A stretch of 64,000 bases of DNA from Eopsaltria australis (lineage: Eukaryota > Chordata > Aves > Passeriformes > Petroicidae): contig JAVTVJ010000072.1 of NCBI GenBank assembly GCA_034509425.1, positions 6,786,501 through 6,850,500 on the forward strand. Reading direction: 5' to 3'. The notes beneath the pieces are model-generated. The model searched no databases, was not told the DNA's origin, and was given only the letters and a program-made list of their open reading frames with translations. Positions 11,601 through 23,500 of the stretch are shown here, one piece after another. Within the stretch, counting starts at the first letter, position 1; each line of letters starts with the position of its first letter. The translations under genes were made by a program, and so were the position numbers.

Positions 11601-12240
11601 AAGGGCTGCACGCTCAAACGCGACGGCGGGACGCGGGGCCGGCCAGGCTGCGGCCACGGTCCCCTACCGGAGGGTGCCGTGGCCGTGCCCACATCGTGTC
11701 CGTGGCTGTGCGCCGGGAACGGAGCCTGGCACACGGGAGTCCCCCCGCCCGACCCGCCCTGTCCGTCCCCCCGGGCTCCGGTTTCCCTGTCGGAGCAGAT
11801 GCTTTCGCAGCCCCGTCCCTCCTCCTCCTCCTCCGGAGCAGCCTCCGCGCCGCGCTCCAGCCGCCTGGAGGTGCCTGCCCAGCCCAGCCCAACCCAGCCC
11901 GGCCCGGCCCGGCCCCGCCGGCCGCGTTGCGTGCCCGGCCCGGCCCGGCGGAGGGAGACAGCGGGCACCCACCCGCCGGGGCCCCGGCCGGACCTCGGGG
12001 GTGCCCGGCTCCCCGCGAGTGGCGTGGAGCGAGTTCGACGCTTTCCTCAGTCCTGGCAGGATGCTGCCTTCCTCCCGGACCCAGCTGGGGCTCTTCTTCA
12101 TCCTCCTCTGCCCCGCTAACATCATCGGGCTCTGGTGGTGAGTAGGACATCCCGGAGGGGGGTGAGCAGGAGGGCGCGCAGGGTCTCTCGATCTCCGGGA
12201 GTGGTGTGTCCCCCCCCCCACCCCCCCCCAAACTTGGGGA
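11470..12240 (+). promoter_or_regulatory. CpG island and likely promoter/5'UTR of WNT6
   Basis: A high density of CpG dinucleotides and GC boxes runs up to and across the WNT6 start codon. No TATA box is evident. Long open frames on both strands in this interval reflect stop-codon scarcity in GC-rich DNA. Confidence 0.65.
12061..12137 (+). CDS. WNT6: WNT6 coding exon 1
   Basis: Signal-peptide exon, 77 nt. It ends two bases into a Trp codon at donor GTGAGT (12138). Confidence 0.93.
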
Positions 12241-15200
12241 CAACAAAGTCCCCTAGACCCAGGCACCGCTTGGGTGGGAATTGCTGCTCACTGGCTGTTC
12301 TGATCCAGACTGGGGCACCCACAAACTGTAAGGGTTTGGGCACACAAGTGTGTTGGGGGCAGCAGGCTGGGGGATTCCCAGGAGTGAAGGGCATACAGGT
12401 CCTGTGGTGAGAGTTGCACTCTGCCTCCCCGCACCCCCAGCCCACAGCCTGGGAGGCTTGTATGCCTGAGCGGTGGGCAAGGGGGCTTAGTGGCTTCCAA
12501 ACCCCTCCAATAAGTCAAATTTAATTAAAAGCCTTAGGGTCCCTACAGTGTCCCCCCTGAATGGTGGCCTGGACACAGCAGGGACAAAACCCCTATTTGT
12601 AATGGTGCCCTCATCAAAGGCAGAGACGGTGCCTTGCAGGATACCAGAGGGGGTGGGGGATTCATTACAGGCACAGAACTGGGACCCAGCCTTGGAAAGC
12701 CCAGGTATCTGTCGAAACATGAACTATTTAAATCTATTAAGAATTTCACCCAGCCTGTCTTTATCCGGTTTTAAGTGCTTAGATTCCAGCTCCCCGGCGT
12801 GCCGTCCGGGCTATCATTCATTATCTGAGGCTATTCGTCTCCACATTGTCACACTCTTTTGACCCCTAAAATAAAGCTCTCCATAAGCCTTTCCCCTCAC
12901 AGTCCCCTGCCTGCCCACCAGTGATTTATTCCACATCTCCATTCCCTTTGCTAACCCTAGCTCCAGGGGTGCACTGGGGGCCTTTGTGAGTGTAAATGGT
13001 GCTGTTACAGTCAGTTGTACATCAGCTGAGAGTTTATCCCTGGAGCCCAAGCGCTGTGTTTATGGCCAGGCTATAACAGGGTTTAACATGGCTCTGAGAG
13101 GGACTTGCCTCGGGTTTTTTAGTAGAGGAGGGGAGAGTGAGGTAAGGCAAGCCCTGGCCAAGGCAGGATGCTTGTGGAGGGTCTCCGTGCTCCCTGCCAC
13201 CTACCTCAGGGTAGCTGTGACATTGCAGGGCATATGCCCTCCTGCTGCCTGAGACCTGCTCTTTCTCCCTGGCTAATTCTCAGACACACATAGAGCTGTC
13301 CCTTCAGCTGTCCATGCTTTCTCTGCCCCATCCTCATCAATATCTCCATGCCCTGTGCTCCAGCTTTGAGGACATGTGCCCATGGCTGGAGCAGGTAGAG
13401 GTGAAGCAGAAGCTCATTTTGCCTTCATTTCAGGGGCAGGCAGGCGGCACCAACAAGGGCAGGGTGCTGAAGTACTGGTGCCCCTTGCCCCAGCTGCTCA
13501 GAACTGCACCTCACCATGGAGTCTGGGTCCTGCTGGTGCCATGTGTGCACAGGCAGCACTGACTCTGGGAGATTAGCAGGATTTGGCAGAGGAGGGCAAG
13601 GGGTCAAACTTGTTTTTTCTTCTTTTAAAAAAGAAGAAGAAAAGAAAGCTTTATTTTAAGAATAATAACTCAGCTGCCTGAAGCATGGCAAATGCACTGG
13701 GCAGTGGAGTGGCTTCAGGGGGATCACCAGCTCACACTGCTTCACTCTGGAGCCAGTGAGCTGGGAAGAGGTGGTGGGTGGGTGAGGCCACCAGCACCAC
13801 CAAACGGACATGCCGGGCTTCCCGGGACAGGGCACAGGAACAGCAGGGTGATTCATTAACTCCTTCCCTCAGAGCCTGGGGTTTTGGACCCTGGCTGAAG
13901 TCATCTCAGGGAGCCCTTCCCCTGTGGGGGTGAAGAGTCTGGGCACAGCCTGGCCCCTTGGGCCAGCTCATGACAGGCATCTCCCCATGTGCCTGCTCCT
14001 GGTACTGGTCCTCTCACCTAGGTCTGGATAGCACTGGTGTCTGTGGGTTTTGTTGTTGGTGGGGAGGGGTTCAGGGGAGCAGCTGTGTGTTGTGCCAGCG
14101 CTCCTGGAAGCTGCAGGACTGGTGGCATTGAAAGAGCTGTACCTTGCTGTCACTGTCACTGAGGCATAGGGACTTTGGTGGCACACCTTTGTGAGTGCAT
14201 CACTGGGCACTTGTGGGTGCTTAGCCAAGGGGGCATTTTCCCCTGGCCAAGAAAGAAATCTTTTCAACTTTTCCATCCCACCCCTGAGTGCATTATCTGT
14301 GTGGTGGGGGTTCAGGGGTTGCCTGCTTTAGCCAAATTTTTCCCCCACTGATGAACTAATTTGTGAGAGTGGCCTGGTAGGCTGTAGCTGGGCTGCATCT
14401 CAAGAGGCACAGCCCCCTTGAGTGCAGGCACAAGCAGCTGGGCCTGGCCACTCACGGGTGGTAACTCTGCCCATTGGGATCCTGGCAGATGGCTGCATCT
14501 ATGGAAGAAGATTCAGGTACGATGTACAAGCACTGGCATCCTGCTGGTGACATCATAGCTTGAGAAAGAGCATCCTCATTGTGTTAGGATGTCCCCAGAG
14601 AGCTCACTGAAGTCACAGACCTTTCCATGGCAAAAGGGAGCAGGCTGTGCTCAGTGCCAATGGAAGATATGTCACTCATGTGCTGCTGGCACCTTGGTTA
14701 GTGCCATGCTGCAGGGAGTAGGCTCTCCTTGCTCCCATCGGCTCTGTAAATTCTTTCTTCCTCCTCCCCTATTCTTTACACATTTCTTGCTCGGCTCCTT
14801 GTGCAACAGTGATTTCTCCCTGAGCAGGACAGGTAGGGACTGCCTGGGGCTCCTGGGCTGGCCCAGAGGCTGCAGAGATACAGAGCAGGCAAACTTTGTG
14901 TCTGAGGAGCCCCGGGCAGGTTCAGGGCAGGATTTCAGCCGAGCCGGTTTGCAGTTGGGCTGTGCTTGCAGGACCAGAGGCACTGTGGGGATGGGGGCAA
15001 GCAAAGCCAGCTTCCTGCTGGCTCTCCATGGGCATGGCTGAGAGCAGCTGGGAGATGGAAGAGAAAGCAAGGGAGACAATCATCCCAGCTGAAATGTGCT
15101 CTGCCCCAGCTGTGGGTCTGAGGGGGCCCAGAGGGTTGGACACCTGCCCTCCATGCCCTTCCCATCCATGCACAAGGGCAGTGCACCTCCAGCTTTTCAT

Positions 15201-18200
15201 GGGACTTCAGAGGTGCTCAGGGAGGACCCATCCACCATCCCTGTAGCTGTACCCGTGCTTGAGGGGATCCCAGTCCCACATCCCTCAAGCCACACACCCT
15301 GGGGGGTTTCATGCAACAGTGGCCTCTCCTCTTTCACTGCCCTGGCCAGCACCCACACTGCAAGGCTGGAGCCTGTAAGGACAGGCTGCTGGGCTGGAGG
15401 GCCCTGCCTGCGTGCCTTGGGGTGAGCCTTGTGAGTCACCCCCTGGGCTTGCTGACCTACAGCTGCTGCCCCACGGCGCCCAACAGACTGGGCTGCCCAG
15501 CCATCCCAGACATGCCTTCTCCCCTGGAGTAGCACCTTTTGGGCAGAAATTAACCTCCAAGTGGGAGAGTCCTTCCCTGGTGCCATCTCCCTGTGTCCCT
15601 GCTGGGACAGCGGCGGACTTGCTGGGTTTTTCAAAGGGATAATGTTCCTCTTGCACTCTTTGAGATGGCTACTGGCTCCAGCATTGGGCTACTTGTTTTC
15701 TTCCACAAAGACAGCCAAGCTTTCTCCAGGGCCATCCCTTGTCCCTGTTCCTGGTCACATTCACTCTCCCATGGTGACTCCCATGCCCTACACGTGCCCC
15801 AAACTGGAGGGTTTGTCTGGGCTTTATGTCAGAGGCTTTACCCCTTCAAATACCCCTCGTGCAAGAGGGTACTGGGCAGAGCTGGGCACACCCTGACATC
15901 TGTTCAAGCTTTACAAGGTCCTGCCACAACACGTGGCACCCACATTTGGGCACGAACTAGCCAAGCCCTCATGGTACCCCAGCTCCAGCCTCTGTCAGCA
16001 CCCAGAGGAAGGACACAGTGACCACGAATGGGTGGACTTTTTTCTTCTTATCCCAGCCCTTCCAGGGTTTGGACATGGCTTTAGGACCACCACTTCTGCA
16101 GGTGCATGCTCCCTCCATCCCTCCAGTACCTGTAGCACAAGTTTGGGCAGCTGCTGCTCACAAGAGCCTGGCCTCAGCATGACCCTGCAGCCAGCAGGTC
16201 CATGGGTTGATGCAATGACATGCCAGAGCCTCTTTCCTTTAGGCAGCTCCCCAGCTGTTCGCATGCCATCCTTGCCAAGGAGGTGTAAGGAGGAGGGCAG
16301 GGAATGGGGTCCCCCTTCTCTTTCCCAACCCATGGCATTTCCTGCTCCCTCGGTGCCCCGGGTGCTGCTCAGCAGCCAAACCCTGGCTGTGCCCCCCAGG
16401 GCAGTGACTTGCTGCTTACTCACCACACCCTCGTGGGCCTCCTGCTCTGTTTCCACACCCGGCTGCCCCGGTTAGTGGCAGCACCCACACATTGCCCCAG
16501 GTGAGGGGCCGAGTGCCTGCATGGGCTGTAGGGAAAGCTGGATGGGTGAAAATTCATCTGCGTGTCCCCCCTGCCCTGTTTGCACAGCTTGGAAAGAGAC
16601 GGGCTCCCTCTGGGTTTGACTTCCTTGTAGGCTGTCCCTCAGCGTGACATCACTGCGTGGGATGTGAGGTGACCTATGTCCCCAGGGGTGGAGGTCAGTT
16701 CTCCAGGGCTGTCATCCAGCAATTCTTACCTCTCCAGAAGGTCTCCTGTGGGCTCAGAGTGATGACCTGGGTACCCTGGTACCCTGCATCACCGTGTTTC
16801 CAGAGGCTGGGATAGAGACCGGCACATGAGGCATGACACAGCACACATACCCCAGAGCAGAGTCCCCTTGCCACACAGGAGTGCCCAGGCAGCAGCACTC
16901 TGGTGCAGACCTGTCAGATCCCACATGGAGCTGGCATGGCCCAACCACTGCTCTCCCTTGTGGCTTCAGGACCATCAGAACCACAGTAGGTTATTTTTCA
17001 GCCAAGATGCAGGTGCAACTTTTGAAAGCTGACTATCCTCTTTCTCACTGCATAGTTCTACCAGCCTCACTTCCCTGGCTTCCTGCAAAGCAGGACTCCA
17101 CTGGCTCCCCTCCATAATGGTCTGCTGGCAGGGGCATCATCCCCATGCCCAAGGAGAAGATGGTGACTTGGCCCAGGCTCCTTGGTCCAGGATTCTGGCA
17201 GGGAATGAGACTGGACATACTGGAAACTCCATGACCATGAGCTGAGCTGGAAAAAAACAGTGATTATGGCTCTTAGGAACCCCCAGCTTCGTTGCAGCAG
17301 GCACAACATGCAGGGGTTGCATCAGAAGCCCCAGTGACTCCTGTCTGATGTGCGTCACTGGGACTGGGCTCGGGCTGTGGCTGTGGCAGCCTAAGGGGTG
17401 CCAGCAGCAGGCGGGCACAGGTTTGCAGCCCCTTTTCTGTGCCTCAGTCTCCCCTTTCAGCAATGGGGGTTGTTTCCCTTACAGAGGGGTGCTGGGGGGT
17501 TGGAAAGTGGGGCTCATCATCCCATTGGCTTTCAGGGCAAGACAGCAGCCCCCCAGCAGCAGTTCTGGCAGCCAGCAAAGGGCACCGGGGGCAGGTGGGA
17601 GGGATGCTGCTATGCTGCCGAGCCTGGCTAGGGGCTCCCGGGCAGGAGGCGACAGGGGGCCGGGGTGCCCCAGGCAAGTTGCGGGGAGTCGGGCTGGCGA
17701 CCCTGTTCCTTCACCAGGGCAGGGGGAGGAGTGCCCGGCGGCAGAGGTGGGGCACCTTAATTGTAGATGCGGGAGGCCTTGGAGCGGGACAAGCTCAGGC
17801 AGATCTGGGCCCTGCGCCGAAGCCCTTGCCAAAGTGGTAGCAGTTTGGCAGCATTTTTCTTGCCCTTGTCTCCCCCCATTCTCCCCCCCCTCTGAACCCT
17901 CCAAAGCAAAACAGCTCTTGGGCTCCCGGCAGCCTCCCTGTGCCAGAAAGTGGAGCCCAGCGGAAATTAATATCGCGCTGGACTTAGGCAGCCCACCCCA
18001 CGCCTCGTCGGCACGGACAGAGAGCTCCTGCGCTCTCCCGCCAGCCTCGCTGCCTCCCGGACCATGGGTGGGGACCCCCGCGGTGCCGGTGAGCCGCCCA
18101 CCGCCCCCCAGACCCGCGGGGCTGAGCTCTTCTTCCCGGCCTGATCCAGCGGGCCGGGGTGAGCCACAGTTCAGTATTTGATCTGACGGCCCCGGGGGGC

Positions 18201-20563
18201 TGGCGCATCGTTTTTATATGAGTACAAAGTCATCTCTTAATGAAAGTCCCATCCCGGCTCCCCCTCTTCCCCACCCCACCGGCGGAGGCAGCCAAACCTC
18301 CGCCATCCTGCTGTAGATGTTGGGAGCCCATGGTCACAAAGGACAGCAAGCTTGGAGACCGACGTGGAGGCTTGGATCCCTGTGTGGCCATCATGGGATG
18401 GGACTGGACAGATTTTCTGGTCACTTTCCACATGGGTCTCAGTTTCCCCATCTATGGAGGACCTGTGACAGGCAAGCTCTGTGATGCTTCCCTAGCTGCC
18501 CCATCCCTTTGCAGAGATCCATGTGAATTGTGCAGCAAAGGGAAACTGAGCTGCTGGGAGCAAAGGGAGATGGGTTCACCCCAGCAGGAGTGTGGGCTTG
18601 CCTCAGTTTCCCTGCTGGAAGTTCCCTATCCAGGCTATGCTTCTCTGTTGAGCTGTTTAACCTTCAAGCCTCCAGCCAAAGCATAAGGGCTCCCTTTCCA
18701 GGCTGTGTGAGAGGGCATGTCCTCTCCAAGCCCAGCTGGGGTCTGGTGGGCCGGAGATCCAGGCAGCTGGAGAGCCTGACATGAGGCAGGGGGATCCCGG
18801 CAGGGCCTTGAGCTCCAAACAAGGGGCTTGGAGGGGGTTTGCACTGGGGACAGGACTGCAAGCAGAGTACTACAGCCTGGTGTCCCAAACACAGCCCTCC
18901 AGCTGCACAAGAGTGAAAAGGAAACCCAGAACACAGTTAAACACTGAGATTCAGCTTGTGATTTTTGAGCCCCTGGGGCTTGGCCAGACTATAAAGCTCT
19001 GGGTTTGGAAGCTGTGCAGCTGATGCTCTCCAGTGAGTGGGGCTGAAGGCAGCACGGGCTGCTCAAGCACTGCTCCCCAGGGAATCCCAGGGAATGTAGC
19101 CTTCCAGTCGTGAGGCATCTCCTGGTCCTGGGATATGCTGAGTCCAGCCCTGAGGTTCTGTGGGCATCCACGGCCACGAAAATCATGTTGTTGAGCAGGA
19201 TGAACTCTGAGCCCACAGGAGCAGCGCTGGAGGCAAGGGTGGGCTGAGTTGAGGGTGTGCTAAATTCGTGTGGCCCATGGCTCCGGAGTTGCCCGTGGCA
19301 GAGCTGGAGTGCTGCCCAGGCCAGCACGAAGCAGGGTGCTGGCGGGCTGCACAGCTGCACGGGCTGTGCCATGGAGGGCACTCCGGGCAAAATGTGTGGG
19401 GAAAGTACAGGAGTTTCTGTAGCCAGTGGCACACCGGGGAGCACAGCGTTGTGCTCAGACTTTGCCTTCAGGCCCAGGGAGCCTGGCACCTCACTCCAGC
19501 TGTGCTGGCAAGGAGGAGCTGCCTCTGACATGGGCCCAGCCAAGACTTGCCCTCCCTCACTGGCATTGGCAAAGCTGGCGATGCCACCTGCATCCCTCCC
19601 TTGCACTCCCGCACCCGCCTGCTGCTCCATTCCCTGCAGTCAGTGCCTGGATTTGGGGAGGTGAGTACAGGATCCTGGCCAGCAGCCGAGGGGCTTTATC
19701 AGAGGCAAGGTCACTCATGTAGTCTCCCACGGGGTAAAGCAGTGAGCCCCCGTGGAGAGGGGGAGACACACTAAGAATGCTGGCTGGGCTCCTTTCCGTG
19801 TCCACAGCTCTGGGAGACGCAGCTGCATCTGGCATCAGTCACATGGCAATGCCAGGGCTGTGTTGGGTCAGTGCCAGCCCCAAAGAGCAGATGCTGAGTA
19901 GCACAATATTTTTGCTATCTCCCGTTGGGGACACCACCATCACCTCCATGGATGTCCCCAAGAATGTAGAGTGGTATGTGCCAGCATCATCCTACAGCCA
20001 GTCCCATGGATGGAGGTCCCCCTCATTCCCCAAATGGATGGACAGGGCAAGGTATTGCTTGGGTGACCCACCCATACCTATTGTCTTGCCCCTGCTGCAT
20101 ATGTCTCTCTGTCCCCTTGTCACCCGGGCTCTGCCCTGCAGCCCTGCTCAGTCCCTGTGGGTAGGTCTGGTCATGTCCCATCCACACCCTGGTCTCTCCT
20201 GGGCTTGGGTGCTGGTTTTGCTCTGCTCGCTGTCCCCTCCTGCAGGGCAGTGGGGAGCCCCCTGGTCATGGACCCCAACAGCATCTGCCGCAAGACGAAG
20301 CGGCTGGCGGGGAAGCAGGCAGAGCTGTGCCAGCTGGAGCCAGAGATTGTGCAGGAGGTGGCCAAGGGCACCAAGCTGGGCGTCCGGGAATGCCAGTACC
20401 AATTCCGCTTCCGCCGCTGGAACTGCACCAGCCACAGCAAGTACTTCGGCAAGATCCTGCAGCAGGGTAAGGCCAGTGCTTCCTCAACTTCCCATTTCCC
20501 AAAAAGACCCCAACCTGGTCACGCACCTCCCTGGGACTCCTGGAGCAGCGTCTTGGCATGCAA

Positions 20564-20599
<36 letters not shown>

Positions 20600-23500
20600 G
20601 GGGCTGCTCAGTGCTCCCCGGTGCAGTCACGCTGAGGTTTTACTGCCGGGACATGTCTCCCTGTGTTGTAATGAAGCAATTACCGATGCTCCCAGACAGT
20701 TCGGGGCTTCATGAAGCCCAAGAATGCACCCTCGTCTGGCAGTGATTTACTGCTCCCCCGGGACCCCAGGGTGTGCTGCGGGAAGGGGCCCGGGTGGGAG
20801 GCGGTGTGCAGCCATTGGGAGCTGCCCCTCACCCCGTGGGTGCCCTTCACATCCCTCCTCCTGGCCTTGCAGGGAGCAGAGGGGAGGAGCGTTTGTCTCC
20901 TGTCCCTGTCCCTGGATGGGCACCCTGATGTCACCCTGAGGAACAGGGCTGGGTGGCAGGAAGGGATGTGCAGGTCTCAGACAGTGGATACAGTGGTCCA
21001 AACCCAGCCCAGCTGCATCAAAATCAGAGCAGGGGCAGAGCAAGAGGGCACCCATGAGTGTATGAGGGATGGGAAAGCCCTGCCATGCTCCTCAGGGAGA
21101 GAGGCTGGGAGTGGATGGTGCTCCAAGCAAGGGGGAATGCTTGCAGCACCTTGGGCTGGTAGGATCACTTAGTGGGAAGTGAATTTAGTCCTGCCCCTCT
21201 TCCCATGTTGGTCCCTGTGCTATGGCAGATGAAGATGCTGGAGCAAACCCCAGTCTCCTCAGCCATCACATCTGCTGGTGCTTGGCCAGCCCTAGGCAAA
21301 ATGGGTATGTCCTTGGGCCATGCAGGGGGGTCAAGGTGGCATCCCTGGGGGGATTGGAAAGAGTGGGGTGCCCTGGGCACCCGACCGACTGCAGGTACCA
21401 GTGGGGGTCAGAGCTGAAGCCCCAGGGAAGGGAGGATAGCCCCTGGGAGGGGGATAGGCTCATTTAAAAAGCTGATTTGCAGATGTGGGTTCCCCCCAAC
21501 ACAGGGAGGTGTATTCAGTCAAGAGGCAGAGAGTCGGGGCACGTGGGGGACTCTCCTGCCTCTGGAATCACCTATTTTCACCACAACCTGGCAGGGAGGC
21601 AGGTGGGATCTGTGCCAGGCAGGGATCCAGGCTGGAAATGGGGTGGTGCCAGAATGCAGGGCCAGACCAGGTGGTGAATGAAAGGTGCTGGCAGATGAGC
21701 TGCTGGGTACCCAGGAACAGCTTGTGTTGGACGAGGCACAGGCACATCAGGCACGGGGATGCTGAAGGAGCCACCACATCAGTCCAGCCTCTCTGCTGGG
21801 GTGGTAGAGATAAGCAATGTTGTAGGGACAGTGGTGAGTTTGTGAGTCCCTGGCACTCTGAGGACATGGGCCATCCCGGCTAGAGGTGTGGAGTTCTCCA
21901 GGGCAACAAGATGGGTATCAGAAGCCCTCAGAGGTGCCAGCAGGCGCCAGCCTCCCTGTAAGCCTGCAGAGACTGAATAAAGTATCCCAGCATTTTTGGG
22001 ATTCCCAGCCCCATCAGATGACTGCCTCCCATCCAATGTCCTTTTCTATCCAAGGATGCTGCAAACCTCCCATTCCTGGCCATGGCCTCCCTGGCACAGT
22101 CATGGCTGTCCCCTCTTCCCTTGCTGCCACTTGTGCCAGGTGTGGCATGCCAGGGCAGGCTGGCTTGGGGGCAGCCACGTGTCTGGAGGAACTGTCAGAG
22201 GAGTGTCATCCCCCCAGGGCCTGGCTGGCAGGGTGGCATAGGGACCTGTGCCAGCTTTGGGCTGCCTGCTGAGGGTTCTGCCAGCCCCAGCTGGGAGCAG
22301 GCGGGTGGTCGGGTGGCTTGTGGGGGCAGGAGGGCTTGGGGAGGGGGTGGTATCCCCTGGGTGGCACTGCCAGAAAGGCACCGGGGTGCCTGGTTCCTGC
22401 TAACACCAGAGGGATTCAGGTGCTGCGTGGGCTTTTGGAGGAGCTGCTCATGGAGCTGGTGCCCTGGTACCCCTCTTCCTTACTGCCCCTCCAAGTCAGA
22501 ATACCGAAGATGGAGGGATGGGACATCCCCCAAAACTCACCTTCCCCTCCCTCCCCAGGAATCCCCTGCAGGCCACCACCCTGGGCCAGCCCTGCCCTGG
22601 CATTTGGGTGGGCAGGAGTTGGGCTGGCACGGAGCAGGGGGAGCGCAGGAGCCCCCCAAGCAGGGCGCCGCACCCCCGCTGCCAGAATCCCCCGCTGGCT
22701 GCGGCTGCGAGCGGCAGGTCCGGGCAGGGGAAAGATGCTTGGAATTCGTGTCCTGGAGCAGAGAGAGACAGGAGCAAATACTAATAATAAATAATCCTGC
22801 AGGGTGGAGGCTGTGCTGGTGGAGAGAGGGGGGCAGGCAGCTCCCCATGGCAAAGAGGGTAATGGGGAGAGAGCAAGCAGCACAGCTTCATCACTGCCAC
22901 CCTGCAGAGGCTGAGTGGCACCCTCTGTACTCTCGCAGTGATTCTTGCCGGGTGCCAGTTTGGAGCTGGGGTTGGGATTTTTACTGCTTGGAGGGATACT
23001 GCAGGGTAGTGTGAGGAAGCTGTAGGTACCACCTGGTCACCTGGGACCACTCTCTGAGCTTCCCTCTTTCCTATGGGGCAACACCCAGACTTGCAAGAGG
23101 AGGCAGATTTGTTACCTCTCCACAGCTGAGTGGAGGAACTCTGGCAGGGCCTGACCGTCTCTCAGAGTCTTCAAATCTGCTTGTGAGAGGCAGCTCCTGT
23201 TCCAGGGTGGGTGCATCACCCAGGGAACAGCACCGAGCACCTATGAAGAGGGAGAAGGCGGGGTCTGAGCCTCCTGGGACGCCAGCCGGGCTGGATGGTG
23301 CTTTGCTTGCTGGAGCTGACCCCACATCCCAGCCCTGTCCGTTCTCCTGCAGATATCCGAGAAACAGCCTTCGTGTATGCCATCACGGCGGCCGGGGTGA
23401 GCCACGCCATCACGCAGGCCTGCAGCATGGGCGAGCTGCTGCAGTGTGGCTGTGAGCTGACACGGAGCCGAGCCCCCCCCTCGCCCACAGCGGGGCCAGG

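Larger units (their letters stand above)
12138..20245 (+). other. WNT6 intron 1 (8.1 kb)
   Basis: No nested exon or RNA gene is recognised. It has conserved-looking blocks at 12505-12900 and 17950-18250 and an exact T-rich/A-rich inverted repeat (10-base arms 13617-13626 and 13629-13638). The rest, 13700-17940 and 18260-20245, is unique GC-rich sequence. Confidence 0.7.

Noticed and set aside
10952..11968. 338-codon minus-strand frame upstream of WNT6
   Set aside because: Pro/Arg/Gly-rich low-complexity translation of a CpG island and a degenerate repeat, with no domain and no splice structure.
3000..12060. Search for PRKAG3 exons between CYP27A1 and WNT6
   Set aside because: No translated segment resembles a CBS domain, so no such gene is annotated here.
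13617..13638. T-rich/A-rich perfect inverted repeat in WNT6 intron 1
   Set aside because: A 10-base-arm hairpin made only of simple T/C and A/G runs is best explained as a simple-sequence tract, not a structured RNA or terminator.
22082..23014. 310-codon plus-strand frame in WNT6 intron 2
   Set aside because: GC-driven frame without recognisable domain, lying between well-defined WNT6 exons; other frames there are equally open.
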